Origin: Paenibacillus pini JCM 16418
GTDB lineage: Bacteria; Bacillota; Bacilli; Paenibacillales; Paenibacillaceae
Direction: 5' to 3'
Length of the DNA stretch: 64,000 bases
Assembly (NCBI RefSeq): GCF_000576305.1
Contig: NZ_BAVZ01000001.1
Location: 558,001-622,000 of the forward strand
Shown: one piece after another, positions 43,673-53,507 of the stretch
Numbering within the stretch: position 1 is the stretch's first letter
Layout: each line of letters begins with the position of its first letter
Made by a program: the position numbers and the translations under genes
Notes under the pieces: generated by a model
The model's input: only the letters and a program-made list of their open reading frames with translations
What the model was told of the DNA's origin: nothing
Database searches by the model: none

Positions 43673-44404
43673 ATGAAAGTATCTCTATTCATTACCTGTA
43701 TTAGTGACGCGCTTTTCCCACCGATTGGTGAAGCAATGACGCGCCTGCTTGCTAGATATGGCGTTAAGCTGCACTTCCCGGAGGTGCAGACCTGCTGTGG
43801 CCAGCCTGCGTTTAACAGCGGCTATTGGGACGAGGCTAGAGCATCTGCGAAGACGATTCTAGAAGCATTTGAAGATAGCGATTTCGTGATCGCTCCATCT
43901 GGTTCTTGTACGGGCATGATTCATCATTATTATCCTAAATTGTTCGAGAACGATCCGATTTTGCTAGAGAAAAGTCTTCAGCTACAGGAGAAAATATTTG
44001 AGTTTTCACAGTTCCTTGTACAGGTGCTTGGAGTAACGGATGTGGGTGCTGTTTTTCCGCATAAAGTAACCTATCATCCTTCTTGTCATGGAACACGCTT
44101 ACTTGGCATTAAAGAAGAGCCAATGCTGCTCATGAGTCATGTGAAAGGTATGGAGCTTGTCCCGCTTCCTTATGCCGAGGATTGCTGTGGCTTTGGTGGA
44201 ACGTTTGCCATCAAGATGAGTAATATTTCCGGGGCAATGGTGGAGGAGAAGAGCCAGCATGTGCTTGAGACCGAAGCTGAGGTGCTGGTTGGTCTAGATA
44301 TGGGATGTCTCTTGAATATTGGTGGAAACCTCAAATTTCAGGGTAAGCCTGTACGAGTGATGCATCTGGCTGAATTGCTGTATGAGGGGGTGAAGCTAAA
44401 GTGA
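43673..44404 (+). CDS. lutA: LutA, lactate utilization (Fe-S) oxidoreductase subunit
   Basis: The 243-residue protein has the two cysteine-rich CCG domains: VQTCCGQPAFNSGYWDEA near residues 40-57 and YHPSCHGTRLLG with EDCCGFGGTFAIK in the second half. LutA, LutB and LutC together oxidise L-lactate to pyruvate in bacilli. GTG of lutB overlaps its stop. Position after rhaEW links rhamnose-derived lactate to central metabolism. Confidence 0.92.
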   Translation: MKVSLFITCISDALFPPIGEAMTRLLARYGVKLHFPEVQTCCGQPAFNSGYWDEARASAKTILEAFEDSDFVIAPSGSCTGMIHHYYPKLFENDPILLEKSLQLQEKIFEFSQFLVQVLGVTDVGAVFPHKVTYHPSCHGTRLLGIKEEPMLLMSHVKGMELVPLPYAEDCCGFGGTFAIKMSNISGAMVEEKSQHVLETEAEVLVGLDMGCLLNIGGNLKFQGKPVRVMHLAELLYEGVKLK

Positions 44405-45903
44405 GCAAACCACAGGGGTCTAGCGTCAAGCAAAGGTCGGAGACGGCTCTGAAAGATGAATTCCTGATTGATGCCGTGAAGTTTACGACGGAGAAGTTAA
44501 AAAATGGGAAGTTGGCGGCCACGGCTGAGCATGGAAATTGGGAGGAATGGCGTGAACGTGGAAAATTGATCCGGGCCCATACGATCGCGCATCTTGATTT
44601 TTATTTGAACCAGTTTATAGAAAATGCACGTGCTCAGGGTGTTCATGTTCATTTTGCGCCTGAAGCGAAAGATGCTGCTCGGATTGCGGTGGAGATTGCT
44701 AAGCATCATCAAGCTAAATCGGTCGTTAAATCGAAATCCATGGTTTCGGAGGAAGTCCATATTAATGAGGCCTTCGAAGAGCTTGGTATTGAATCGGTGG
44801 AAAGCGATTTAGGCGAATACATTATTCAATTAGCTAATGAACCGCCATCTCACATTATTATTCCAGCAATCCATAAGAATCGTTATCAAATCGCTGAGCT
44901 ACTATCCAAGGAAGCGGGGCAGACATTACCGCCTGAGACCAAGGTTTTGGCAGGCTTTGCTAGACAGAAGCTTCGCGATAAGTTTCTGGAAGCTGATATT
45001 GGACTTACTGGCTGTAATTTTGGGATTGCGGAGAGCGGCTCAGTCGTTATTTTTGAAAATGAAGGTAATGCCCGTATGGTAAGTACGGTGCCAAAAACGC
45101 AAATCACGCTGATGGGTATGGAGCGCCTGATTCCAACTTGGGATGACCTAGAAGTGATGGCAACGCTGCTTCCTCGTTCCGCAACGGGGCAGAAGCTGAC
45201 GGTATATATGTCTGGAATAACGGGGCCACGCCGTCAGTCGGATGGGGACGGTCCCGAGGAAATGCATATCATTATTGTTGATAATGGCCGTTCATTGCAG
45301 CTTGGAGATCCTGATTTTCAGGAGCTGCTGAACTGTATCCGGTGTGGAGCATGTTTGAACGCCTGTCCAGTTTATCGGCATATTGGTGGGCATTCATACC
45401 CAGGGACTTACAGTGGCCCTATCGGAGCAGTATTAACGCCAGCGCTAAACAAGAATTCTGGGGAATGGGAAGATGTGGCTAATGCTTCAAGCTTATGTGG
45501 TGCTTGTTATGAGGCTTGTCCTGTTAAAATCCCTCTTCACGATATGCTCGTTTATTTAAGAAATCGCAAGGTGGAGGACGGACATACGGCAACGGGTGAG
45601 AAAATGGCAATGAAGGGCTTTAAAGTGTTAATGAGTAGTTATAAACTGTACAGCAAAGCAGTTAAGATGGGCCAAGTAGGTCAAAAGCTATTGGTACGTA
45701 ATGGTGTGATTAAGTCTCAACTTGGCCCACTTAAAGGCTGGACAGCCTATCGACATATCCCCGCTCTACCTACACGTTCATTCCGTGAACAATGGAAAGC
45801 TTTGAGCACGGAGGTAGAGGCGAGTATGCCGTCCATGTCTTCGGAAACGAAAACCCGTTTGGAACAAATGGTGTTAAACCGTAAGAAGGGAGGGCATGAG
45901 TAA
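44401..45903 (+). CDS. lutB: LutB, lactate utilization iron-sulfur protein
   Basis: The 500-residue subunit has a central LUD domain (EADIGLTGCNFGIAESGSVV) and two [4Fe-4S] motifs near residues 315-370: CIRCGACLNACPVYRHIGGH and LCGACYEACPVKIP. GTG 44401 overlaps the lutA stop (GTGA), and its TAA overlaps lutC ATG (TAATG), so all three are coupled. Confidence 0.92.
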   Translation: MSKPQGSSVKQRSETALKDEFLIDAVKFTTEKLKNGKLAATAEHGNWEEWRERGKLIRAHTIAHLDFYLNQFIENARAQGVHVHFAPEAKDAARIAVEIAKHHQAKSVVKSKSMVSEEVHINEAFEELGIESVESDLGEYIIQLANEPPSHIIIPAIHKNRYQIAELLSKEAGQTLPPETKVLAGFARQKLRDKFLEADIGLTGCNFGIAESGSVVIFENEGNARMVSTVPKTQITLMGMERLIPTWDDLEVMATLLPRSATGQKLTVYMSGITGPRRQSDGDGPEEMHIIIVDNGRSLQLGDPDFQELLNCIRCGACLNACPVYRHIGGHSYPGTYSGPIGAVLTPALNKNSGEWEDVANASSLCGACYEACPVKIPLHDMLVYLRNRKVEDGHTATGEKMAMKGFKVLMSSYKLYSKAVKMGQVGQKLLVRNGVIKSQLGPLKGWTAYRHIPALPTRSFREQWKALSTEVEASMPSMSSETKTRLEQMVLNRKKGGHE

Positions 45904-46627
45904 TGGCAGAATCCAATTTAGCATTTTTGAATCGACTTGAAGGTGATTCTCGTAAGCAGCAACAAGCATTTATTCAGAATATTGCCAGTCGTTTAGGACG
46001 TTTAAATGAAGGTGGAATTCCAGAGCATCCTTTAAAGGGAGCACCTGATTTTTGGACTTCTTATGAACTGGATTATGAGGAGCGCATACTCCGGTTTATG
46101 GATAACTGGCGTGCTGCGGGTGGGTTTACGGAGCGTCTTGCTACGTATGATGAACTACCGGTAGTGATAGCTCGCACGCTGCGTGAACTGGGTGCTCAGT
46201 CACTTATAAGACAAAATCAGCCAGAGCTGGCCCAGCTCGAGTTTGAGCGGATTCTTCCTGAGCTTCAGCATACGGTATGGAGTGCAGATAAACCCCAGCA
46301 AGCGCTGGTTGCTGCATCCCAAGCAGATGCTGGCATTGCCATAGCCGACTATGCAGTAGCCTATACGGGTTCAGTTGTCATGACCTCGTCCAAAGACAAA
46401 GGGCGTTCGGTCACGCTGCTTCCTAATATCTTCATTGCCATTGTACCGGCAGAGCGGCTCAAGACCCGCTAGGTGAAGTTATGCATCCGATATCTGAAAT
46501 ACCGACAGAGCAATTTCCGGCAGGGGTGCACTTCATCTCTGGACCTAGCCGCTCATCAGATATTGAGAACGATCTGACGATTGGAGTTCATGGACCGGGC
46601 GTTGCGTTTGCGCTAATTGTCGGTTAG
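45903..46627 (+). pseudogene. lutC: LutC, lactate utilization protein, interrupted by a single-base frameshift near its end
   Basis: ATG 45903 reads through the LUD domain (SQADAGIAIADYAVAYTGSV; KGRSVTLLPNIFIAIVP) to PAERLKTR and stops at TAG 46470-46472. The neighbouring frame carries the expected C-terminus GEVMHPISEIPTEQF, GVHFISGPSRSSDIENDLTI and GVHGPGVAFALIVG up to TAG 46625-46627. Supplying one base near 46470 gives about 241 residues, normal for LutC. A loss of the C-terminal LUD residues would be damaging if the frameshift were real. Confidence 0.88.
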
Positions 46628-46680
46628 GATTTGTACAACGGGTATATGTCCTAAACGGATGATGATGAAAGAGGGAAGCT

Positions 46681-47439
46681 ATGTTAGTTGCAGAAAGATA
46701 CGATAAAATTATTAGTCTCGTCAACGAACGGAGCAGCATTCGCGTATCGGAGTTAAGCGAACTGTGCGGCGTAACAGAAGAAACGATCCGTCGGGATTTG
46801 GATCGATTGGAACAGCAAAGGAAGCTTCGTCGTAGTCACGGTGGAGCGGTAAGCATCAAGGAGAATCAAGCGGAGACACCTTATTTTGAACGTGAAGTTA
46901 TGCATCAGGAAGAGAAGAAACAGATTGCTGAGGCGGCTGTCCTGCTTATCGAGCCGCGAGATCGAATTGCGTTAGATGCTAGTTCGACCGCTTGGTATAT
47001 GGCTTCCATTTTGCCGGATATTCCATTAACTGTCCTAACCAATTCAATTAAGGTAGCCATGGCGCTATCCTCTAAGGAGAAGATTGAAGTTATTTCTACG
47101 GGCGGAATACTAGCTACTCGTTCACTCTCCTATGTCGGTCCTATGGCTGAACGCAGCTTAGAGTCTTACTATGTGGATAAAGCTTTTGTGTCATGTAAAG
47201 GGGTTCATGCCGAGCGCGGAATCAGTGAATCCAATGAACTACAGGCGATGGTCAAGCATAAAATGATCCGTCAAGCTAAGCAGGTATATCTGCTTGCGGA
47301 TGCTAGTAAGATTGGTATTCAGGCATTCACGCATGTGGCTGCCTGGGAGGATGTGTATGAGGTCATAACGGATAGTCGCATTCTTCCGGAGGAGGCGGAC
47401 ATGCTTCGGAGTAAGTCGGTCCGAGTGACAATAGCTTGA
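46681..47439 (+). CDS. DeoR-family transcriptional regulator (rhamnose/lactate module 2)
   Basis: The 252-residue regulator has the DeoR HTH (YDKIISLVNERSSIRVSELS; GVTEETIRRDLDRLEQQRKL) and sensor domain (PRDRIALDASSTAWYM; ISTGGILATRSLSYVGPMAE; LADASKIGIQAFTHV). It follows lutC by 53 bases, so it is likely in the rhaEW-lutABC unit and may repress it through the 10-base repeats at 41428. In Bacillus a DeoR protein (RhaR) controls rhaEW. It is a paralogue of the regulator at 24059. Confidence 0.86.
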   Translation: MLVAERYDKIISLVNERSSIRVSELSELCGVTEETIRRDLDRLEQQRKLRRSHGGAVSIKENQAETPYFEREVMHQEEKKQIAEAAVLLIEPRDRIALDASSTAWYMASILPDIPLTVLTNSIKVAMALSSKEKIEVISTGGILATRSLSYVGPMAERSLESYYVDKAFVSCKGVHAERGISESNELQAMVKHKMIRQAKQVYLLADASKIGIQAFTHVAAWEDVYEVITDSRILPEEADMLRSKSVRVTIA

Positions 47440-47448
47440 ATGTAGGGT

Positions 47449-47482
47449 GAGGAGTTCCCCCAATGTGGGAGCTTCTCTTTTT
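47449..47482 (+). terminator. Intrinsic terminator after the second deoR
   Basis: GAGGAGTTCCC (47449-47459) pairs with GGGAGCTTCTC (47467-47477) over 11 bases with two G.U pairs, followed by TTTTTT. Confidence 0.82.
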
Positions 47483-47683
47483 TATTGAATTCGTTTTGAT
47501 TTTTGCATATATGTACATAAATTTCTCATAAAATCAAATCAAAATAAAGGGATATAAGATTTTAAGTCGAATATAGTCGAAACGACACTGAATTTTCACA
47601 TTTTTCTTGATCAGTGTTAACAAAAATACGTATAAGTGAGGAATCTATTATGAATCAAAATTTACGAAAGATGAACGAAAAGT

Positions 47684-49414
47684 ATGAAGTTATCTTTTCT
47701 CGGGAAAAACGTGTTGCTCTCCAGTGTGAATATCGTTTTCATCTCACTTATTATGATTTTTTCTAGCTATTATATTCAGGAGAAAGTACTAGTAAGTACG
47801 TTAAACGAACAATCCGTTGCGTTTTCGAAACTGTCCCTCGGTGAATTGAATTTGGCTGATATTAAAGAATCTACCAATTCTAAATCGAATCAAGTAGGGA
47901 GTCCTCTCCAGAAGAAGTTAACAAATCAGTTAGAACATTATAAGAAGGCTAATAGCGATATATCGCAATCATACATATTTACGGTTGATTTACCTGATGG
48001 TAAGACTTCGACACTCTTAGCCGTTCCTACAGATTATTTGAATAGTGGATATAATCCGGGAGCTACTTTTGAGCTTTCCCCTATATTGCAATCCACATTA
48101 AACAAGGTAAAGGAAACGAAGGAAGCACAAACGACTGGAATCTATGAAAACTCATATGGTGAGTGGTTAACCGTCATTCAACCGGTTGTTGATGAAAATG
48201 GAAAAGTAATTGCGGCATTTGCTATGGATCTCAATGCATCGATCGTAGAAGATGGAAAGAATGAGCTTCTGATGTGGAGCATTCCTATTCTGATCGTGGC
48301 TTTAATTGCAGTTCTTTTTACTCAGTTCGTGACCCTTCGTAAAGTACTCACTCCAATTAAAGAATTGATCGGCGGGTTTGGTAAGGTAAGCGAAGGTCAA
48401 TTGGATGTTCAGTTACCAACAAAACGTAAAGATGAATTAGGGTTGTTAAATACTCGATTTAATGAGATGGTCACGAGCTTGCGCGAAATTATCCAAGGCG
48501 TGCAGCAGCATGCTCAGCTAGCTACGAAGCAGTCGAATGAACTCGCGATGAATGTTGAGCAGAACACGAAATCGTTAACGGATATGTCGCGTCAAATCGA
48601 TCAAGTCGCATCTGGAGCGAAAACTCAGGAGCAAGTGGCTGTTGAGAGCTCACGGGCTATGGAAGAGGTTGCAGTCGGTATCCAGCGCGTAGCAGAATCC
48701 TCTTCTTCTATGGCGGAGGCTGCGGAAGAAATGTCTCTAGGGGCTTCGCAAGGAAACGAGTTTATTGAAAAAGTAATTCGTCAAATGAATCGTATCGATG
48801 AGTCTGTAGATCAGTCATCTGCATCGGTTATCTCCCTAAGTGATCGTTCGCAGGAGATTGTCCAGATTGCTGATGTCATAACTGGCATTGCATCACAGAC
48901 GAACTTATTAGCACTCAATGCTGCTATCGAAGCAGCTAGAGCTGGGGAACAAGGCAGAGGATTTGCTGTTGTTGCGAATGAAGTTAGGAAGCTAGCTGAG
49001 CAATCAGAACATGCTGCTGGCAAAATTGGTGCCTTAATTGAAGAAATTCAGCAGGGCATCACACATGCTGTTGAAAAAATGAATAATGGGACGCAAGATG
49101 TAAAACAAGGTATGCATATTGCCGAGGAAACAGGTAATAAATTCCAATCCATTTTTGCATCGACTAGACATGTATCTGACCTCATTCAAGATATTTCTGC
49201 TGTCGCTCAGGAGATGTCAGCCGGATCGGAAGAAGTGTCTTCGTCCGTGCAGGAGCTTGCGCAAATTGCTAGTAAATCCTCATCGCATTCAACGGATGTA
49301 GCAGCATCATCGGAGCAACAATTGATATCGATGAAAGATATTGATGCCGCTGCGGTTACGCTGAGTGAAATGTCTCAACAACTGCAAGGGTTAATAAGTA
49401 AATTCAAACTCTAA
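47684..49414 (+). CDS. Methyl-accepting chemotaxis protein
   Basis: The 576-residue receptor has a transmembrane segment at about 8-28, an external sensor domain of about 170 residues (Cache-like, with [16 protein letters not shown]), a second segment near 198-218, a HAMP domain and a long signalling coiled coil. The signalling tip is [20 protein letters not shown], followed by [20 protein letters not shown]. It would direct swimming in response to an unknown ligand. The start ATG 47684 has only a weak ribosome binding site. No other chemotaxis gene is nearby. Confidence 0.92.
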   Translation: MKLSFLGKNVLLSSVNIVFISLIMIFSSYYIQEKVLVSTLNEQSVAFSKLSLGELNLADIKESTNSKSNQVGSPLQKKLTNQLEHYKKANSDISQSYIFTVDLPDGKTSTLLAVPTDYLNSGYNPGATFELSPILQSTLNKVKETKEAQTTGIYENSYGEWLTVIQPVVDENGKVIAAFAMDLNASIVEDGKNELLMWSIPILIVALIAVLFTQFVTLRKVLTPIKELIGGFGKVSEGQLDVQLPTKRKDELGLLNTRFNEMVTSLREIIQGVQQHAQLATKQSNELAMNVEQNTKSLTDMSRQIDQVASGAKTQEQVAVESSRAMEEVAVGIQRVAESSSSMAEAAEEMSLGASQGNEFIEKVIRQMNRIDESVDQSSASVISLSDRSQEIVQIADVITGIASQTNLLALNAAIEAARAGEQGRGFAVVANEVRKLAEQSEHAAGKIGALIEEIQQGITHAVEKMNNGTQDVKQGMHIAEETGNKFQSIFASTRHVSDLIQDISAVAQEMSAGSEEVSSSVQELAQIASKSSSHSTDVAASSEQQLISMKDIDAAAVTLSEMSQQLQGLISKFKL

Positions 49415-49473
49415 GCGTATGATGAAAGTTACAACTTCAGATCGAACAAATAAAAATGCCTTTCTGATGAATG

Positions 49474-49523
49474 AAAAAGAACCTGTTATCACACATCATG
49501 ATGTGTGATAACAGGTTCTTTTT
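49474..49523. terminator. Perfect 50-base palindrome acting as bidirectional terminator
   Basis: The left arm (49474-49498, beginning AAAAAGAACCTG) and the right arm (49499-49523, ending CAGGTTCTTTTT) are exact reverse complements over all 25 bases with no spacer; the centre is ATCATGAT. It lies between the convergent chemoreceptor and aldolase genes, with A/T runs for both directions. Confidence 0.9.
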
Positions 49524-49537
49524 ATTGGTGAGTCTTA

Positions 49538-50194
49538 TTAGAGCTTAGGTGCCTGAGGAACAGTCTCCCAGTCCTTCAGAAAGCGTTCAATACCACTATC
49601 AGTCAATGGGTGTTTCCACAGCGAAGGGAGGAGAGAACCCGGTATCGTTGCAATATGTGCACCTGCAATCGCGGCATCTTCAACATGCTTAATATTACGT
49701 ACACTAGCAACGATGATTTCAGAAGCAAGGCCGTAGTTATCAAGAATGAGCTTCAGTTCACGTATAAGCTTCATGCCTTCCACACCGATATCATCAAGAC
49801 GTCCTACGAAGGGACTGATATATGTAGCGCCGGCTTTGGCAGCCATCAGACCTTGGGCTGCTGAGAATATCAGAGTTACATTGGTTTTGATGTTCTTCTT
49901 ACTGAGTTCATGACAAGCATATAGACCTTCTTCAGTCATTGGAAGCTTAATTACAACATTGGGAGCCCATTCAGCAATTTCATAGGCTTCTCTAAGCATA
50001 TCTTCTGCTTTGATTCCAATAACCTCTGCACTTACGGGACCGCTAACGATACCGCAAATTTCTTGAATTACTTCTTTAAATACTCTACCTTCTTTTGCAA
50101 TCAGGGAAGGATTAGTGGTAACTCCATCTACCAGCCCCAATCGGGTTATGCGTTTAATTTCTTCAATGTTGCCTGTATCCAGGAAAAATTTCAT
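49538..50194 (-). CDS. fsa: Fructose-6-phosphate aldolase / transaldolase-like protein
   Basis: The 218-residue enzyme belongs to the small TalC/Fsa class: [15 protein letters not shown] at the start, [28 protein letters not shown] with the Schiff-base Lys, [19 protein letters not shown] and [10 protein letters not shown]. It performs aldol cleavage or transaldolase exchange of sugar phosphates. The sequence alone does not separate the two activities. It is a single leftward gene. Confidence 0.9.
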   Translation of the reverse strand: MKFFLDTGNIEEIKRITRLGLVDGVTTNPSLIAKEGRVFKEVIQEICGIVSGPVSAEVIGIKAEDMLREAYEIAEWAPNVVIKLPMTEEGLYACHELSKKNIKTNVTLIFSAAQGLMAAKAGATYISPFVGRLDDIGVEGMKLIRELKLILDNYGLASEIIVASVRNIKHVEDAAIAGAHIATIPGSLLPSLWKHPLTDSGIERFLKDWETVPQAPKL

Positions 50195-50420
50195 TTCACA
50201 GATCCTCCTTCAGATTTAAAAAGATTGGTGTACTCAGGTAAAAAAGTTCACATTATTATATACCCTTATCTATCATTATGACACATTCAGCAAATCAAGT
50301 CTGAAGGTGGATATTTTCCTATTCCGGTATTTATTATGTTATCGCATTAGGTCCATATGGAGAGTTTGAGCTAATGAAGCGGCAAATATACGCGTTAAGC
50401 TTAACGAGATTGATGAGAAT

Positions 50421-50467
50421 AAAAAACCGCCTTCGTTCCCTTTTTATAGGAGCCGAAGGCGGTTTTG
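50421..50467 (-). terminator. Terminator of the LtaS-type gene
   Basis: AAAACCGCCTTCG and CGAAGGCGGTTTT flank a loop containing CCTTTTTATAGG; on the reverse strand a T-run follows. It lies 15 bases after the gene's stop. Confidence 0.85.
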
Positions 50468-50481
50468 TTCATGATGATCGT

Positions 50482-52362
50482 TTAACGCTTAGGCAGAAGC
50501 CTTACGTATTCATCAGAAAGCTTCATTTGATTCAGAATATAATCATAATCTTTGCGGTACGCAGAGAAATCTTGAACAGGCTGTTTTGTTTTGATGGAAA
50601 TGGCAGTACCATCCTCAAAGGTTTTACCCGGAATATACATAATGTCATTATTGAAGAAAGATCCAGTTGGCAGATAATATCTCATACCGACAATGTTATT
50701 ATCAATATTGAGCAGATCGTGACCGAAGGCTACAAATTTCTCATCCTTTAAGGAAATGCCGAGCACATTAGCTAAAGTAGGCATAATATCGACTTGACCA
50801 CCGACTTGATCCACTACCTTACCCTTCACACCAGGAACATGTATGAGGAGCGGAATATTGAACCGAGAAAGACGTGGCTCATAGTCAATGCCAAGCGTTG
50901 ATTTAATCATAGCTGGATCATTATCCTGTGGCTGTAGCCCGAAATGATCACCATATACAACGAGTACCGTATCATCCCACATCCCGTTTGCTTTAAGACT
51001 ATCGATCAATGTACCGATGGCATAGTCTGTATAGTTCACGGAAGCTAAATAGTCTCCCAATTGCTTACCTTGTAACGAATCCGGAATTTTCATCTTCATA
51101 CGATCTTCTGGCACACGGAACGGGAAATGACTGGAGACCGTAACAAACTGAGCATAGAATGACTTGTTTTGCTTATGAAGATCAGTTAATTTTTGAATAC
51201 CGGTTTTATACAATTCTTCATCGGAAGCACCAAACTCATTGAAATGATCATTTTTGTATGATGGTTTGTCATAATAATGATCAAAATTTAAGGCTGGGTA
51301 CAGCTTACTACGATCCCAGAAGGCTACATCGTTAACGTGAAATGTATCTGCTTCATAATTACGTTTCTCCAGCAAGCGTGGCATGCTTGGCAGCTCACGA
51401 TCTCCAAACGCGGTCGACATGGCTGCGGTACCTGTAGGATAAATCGATGTATTGCTCATGAATTCAGCATCCGATGTATTCCCTTGTCCAATTTGCTGAA
51501 AGATATTCGGGAAATAGAAGCTCTCATCTGCAAGCTTATTCAGTACAGGTGTAATTTCCTGATTATCAACGGATAGGTGAATCGGAAAGTTCTGGAATGC
51601 CTCCATTTGGATAACGATGACGTTCTTACCTTTGGCTGAACCGAAGAGGCTCGGTTGTCCTGCTTTCATATTTTTTTGATATATGAAAGTTTCCTCAGGA
51701 GATTCTATCTTAGCGACAGTTTCATCCAAATTACCAGATGCTATAACACTGTTGTCATTGTGAATCTTCATCGCGGCACTCACTTGATAGTTAAGAAATC
51801 CAAGGTTCTCTGCTTGAAGTAGTTCGTTGTTAATGGATTGATCGATGCGAATGTAATAAGCACATAGTGCTAGAGCAACGACACCAATTAGAGCAGCCCA
51901 TCTTTTACGTAAAGAGGTAGTCAAATGAATTCGACGCCCCCAGAATTTATTAGCTAGCCAAATTAAAGCCATGATGATGACATCAACGAAAAACAGAAAA
52001 TTTGCAGGTTCAATCGTCGATTGTACACTGGATTTAATTTTCATAACTTGCTTAAGTTCCGACAATGCGGAATAGGTAGGTACGGAGTTGAAATGCTGAA
52101 AATACAGTGCAGATGCAAAGAAGGTAAAGGACAGAATCAGGTTAATGATCCAATATACCGGTCCTTTCCAGCGTGCAGGTGTGATCAGTTCAAATAGACA
52201 TAGAATAACCAAAACAGCTGCTATATCGGCAGAAATACGGCCCCAAAGAATGTCATTGAAGAAGAAATAGCGGAGCAGTACGAGCTTTAATACCAATAAT
52301 ATAAACACAGCGATAAGCGGTGTTTTACTTTTTTGTGTACTAGGAAGAGTAAAGGTATCCAT
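50482..52362 (-). CDS. Lipoteichoic acid synthase-type sulfatase-fold membrane enzyme
   Basis: The 626-residue protein has five N-terminal transmembrane helices (first 175 residues) and an extracellular alkaline-phosphatase-fold domain. Visible residues are VIVIQMEAFQNFP, the nucleophile Thr in GQGNTSDAEFMSNTS, FHVNDVAFWDRSKLYPALNF and the metal site VVYGDHFGLQP. LtaS-type enzymes polymerise glycerol phosphate from phosphatidylglycerol onto a glycolipid anchor. ATG 52362 follows AAAGGAG. It sits near glycosylation genes (galU, GT2, GT39). Confidence 0.9.
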   Translation of the reverse strand: MDTFTLPSTQKSKTPLIAVFILLVLKLVLLRYFFFNDILWGRISADIAAVLVILCLFELITPARWKGPVYWIINLILSFTFFASALYFQHFNSVPTYSALSELKQVMKIKSSVQSTIEPANFLFFVDVIIMALIWLANKFWGRRIHLTTSLRKRWAALIGVVALALCAYYIRIDQSINNELLQAENLGFLNYQVSAAMKIHNDNSVIASGNLDETVAKIESPEETFIYQKNMKAGQPSLFGSAKGKNVIVIQMEAFQNFPIHLSVDNQEITPVLNKLADESFYFPNIFQQIGQGNTSDAEFMSNTSIYPTGTAAMSTAFGDRELPSMPRLLEKRNYEADTFHVNDVAFWDRSKLYPALNFDHYYDKPSYKNDHFNEFGASDEELYKTGIQKLTDLHKQNKSFYAQFVTVSSHFPFRVPEDRMKMKIPDSLQGKQLGDYLASVNYTDYAIGTLIDSLKANGMWDDTVLVVYGDHFGLQPQDNDPAMIKSTLGIDYEPRLSRFNIPLLIHVPGVKGKVVDQVGGQVDIMPTLANVLGISLKDEKFVAFGHDLLNIDNNIVGMRYYLPTGSFFNNDIMYIPGKTFEDGTAISIKTKQPVQDFSAYRKDYDYILNQMKLSDEYVRLLPKR

Positions 52363-52700
52363 GAGTACTCCTTTCAAAATGTACAAAATCTATCAATTGA
52401 ATCTATCAATGAAATCTACTATACAACAATATTAAGATAATTTCGAACAGGGGAGAAATTCTACTATTTCTGGCTCTCATATCCACCTATTCGGAGCTTA
52501 AGATGCTACAATCATCAAACTGTAGTCACATAAATGAAAGTATAACATAAATGTATTTCATATATATCGCTGTCATGTTCCTAAATATAGTAGAGTCGCT
52601 TATCGAAGTAGAATTTCTGTTTTGCAAAAAATAAGCTTATTATTGTAACTTGAAGTTATAATTGAGGAAGAGTTTTATATACGGAATGGGGGAGATCGGA
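52363..52700. other. Divergent intergenic region between the LtaS-type and nucleotidyltransferase genes
   Basis: No gene is seen here. Near the LtaS-type start there are tandem 13-base repeats: AATCTATCAATTG (52387-52399), AATCTATCAATGA (52400-52412) and a degenerate third copy. TATAAT at about 52657-52662 is a possible rightward -10, with no good -35. Confidence 0.45.
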
Positions 52701-53453
52701 CTGAAAGCAATCATTCTTGCGGCAGGTTATGCGACACGGTTATATCCACTTACGATGAATACGCCCAAGTCTTTACTGCCTCTTGGTCAAGAAACGATTA
52801 TAGATCATATTATTCGCAAAATAGAACACACAAACGCGAACATGATTACTGATATCATCATTATAAGCAATGCTAAATTTGCTCCTGCCTTCAGGCAGTG
52901 GGCCGCTTCAAGGACATTCAGTAGACCTGTACACATTGTGGACGACGGTTCCACTTCCGAAGTCAATAGACTTGGAGCTGTCGGAGATATTCATTATGCT
53001 ATTCAGCATTTAGGTTTAGATGAAGATGTACTCATCCTCGCGGGAGATAACATATTTACGTTTGATATTCAAGATTACATAGCGTATTTCCATCAGGTGA
53101 AATCAGATTGTATATTGGTGCAGCATATAGACCGGCTCGAAGATCTACAACGAGTTGGGGTTGCTGAGTTAGATAAAGCATCCAAAGTGATTTCTTTTGA
53201 AGAAAAGCCTACACAACCACGGACAGATATTGGTGTCTATGCAATCTATTTATTCCAGAAAGAGACGCTTCCGCTCTTTACAACCTATTTAATTGAAGGG
53301 AATAATGCCGATGCTCCTGGTTATTTTCCTGAATGGTTGTATAAACGAAAGGATTTATATGCATATTTTGCACGAGGAAAAAGCTTTGATATTGGCACGC
53401 ATTCAGCTTATCTAGAGGTCAAGGAACAGTGGGAACAAAATAATATTGAATAA
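52701..53453 (+). CDS. Sugar-phosphate nucleotidyltransferase, probably from a CTG start
   Basis: The 250-residue enzyme has the nucleotidyltransferase signature AIILAAGYATRLYPLTMNTP followed by KSLLPLG, then VLILAGDNIFTF (metal-binding Asp) and GVAELDKASKVISFEEKP, as in glucose-1-phosphate thymidylyl/cytidylyltransferases. The activated sugar or alcohol is not predictable. The family normally begins MKAIILAAG; here the codon before AAA is CTG 52701, 6 bases after GGGGGAG. An in-frame ATG 52686 overlaps that site, so CTG initiation is likely. Confidence 0.82.
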   Translation: MKAIILAAGYATRLYPLTMNTPKSLLPLGQETIIDHIIRKIEHTNANMITDIIIISNAKFAPAFRQWAASRTFSRPVHIVDDGSTSEVNRLGAVGDIHYAIQHLGLDEDVLILAGDNIFTFDIQDYIAYFHQVKSDCILVQHIDRLEDLQRVGVAELDKASKVISFEEKPTQPRTDIGVYAIYLFQKETLPLFTTYLIEGNNADAPGYFPEWLYKRKDLYAYFARGKSFDIGTHSAYLEVKEQWEQNNIE

Positions 53454-53507
53454 ATAATTGAATTTATGTATATTTATACTACTTTGATAATAGAGGTGGT
53501 ATGGGAC

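Noticed and set aside
47540..47683. Sigma-D (motility) promoter for the chemoreceptor
   Set aside because: A TAAA occurs but the -10-like GCCGATAT match is poor and its spacing is off, so I did not call it.
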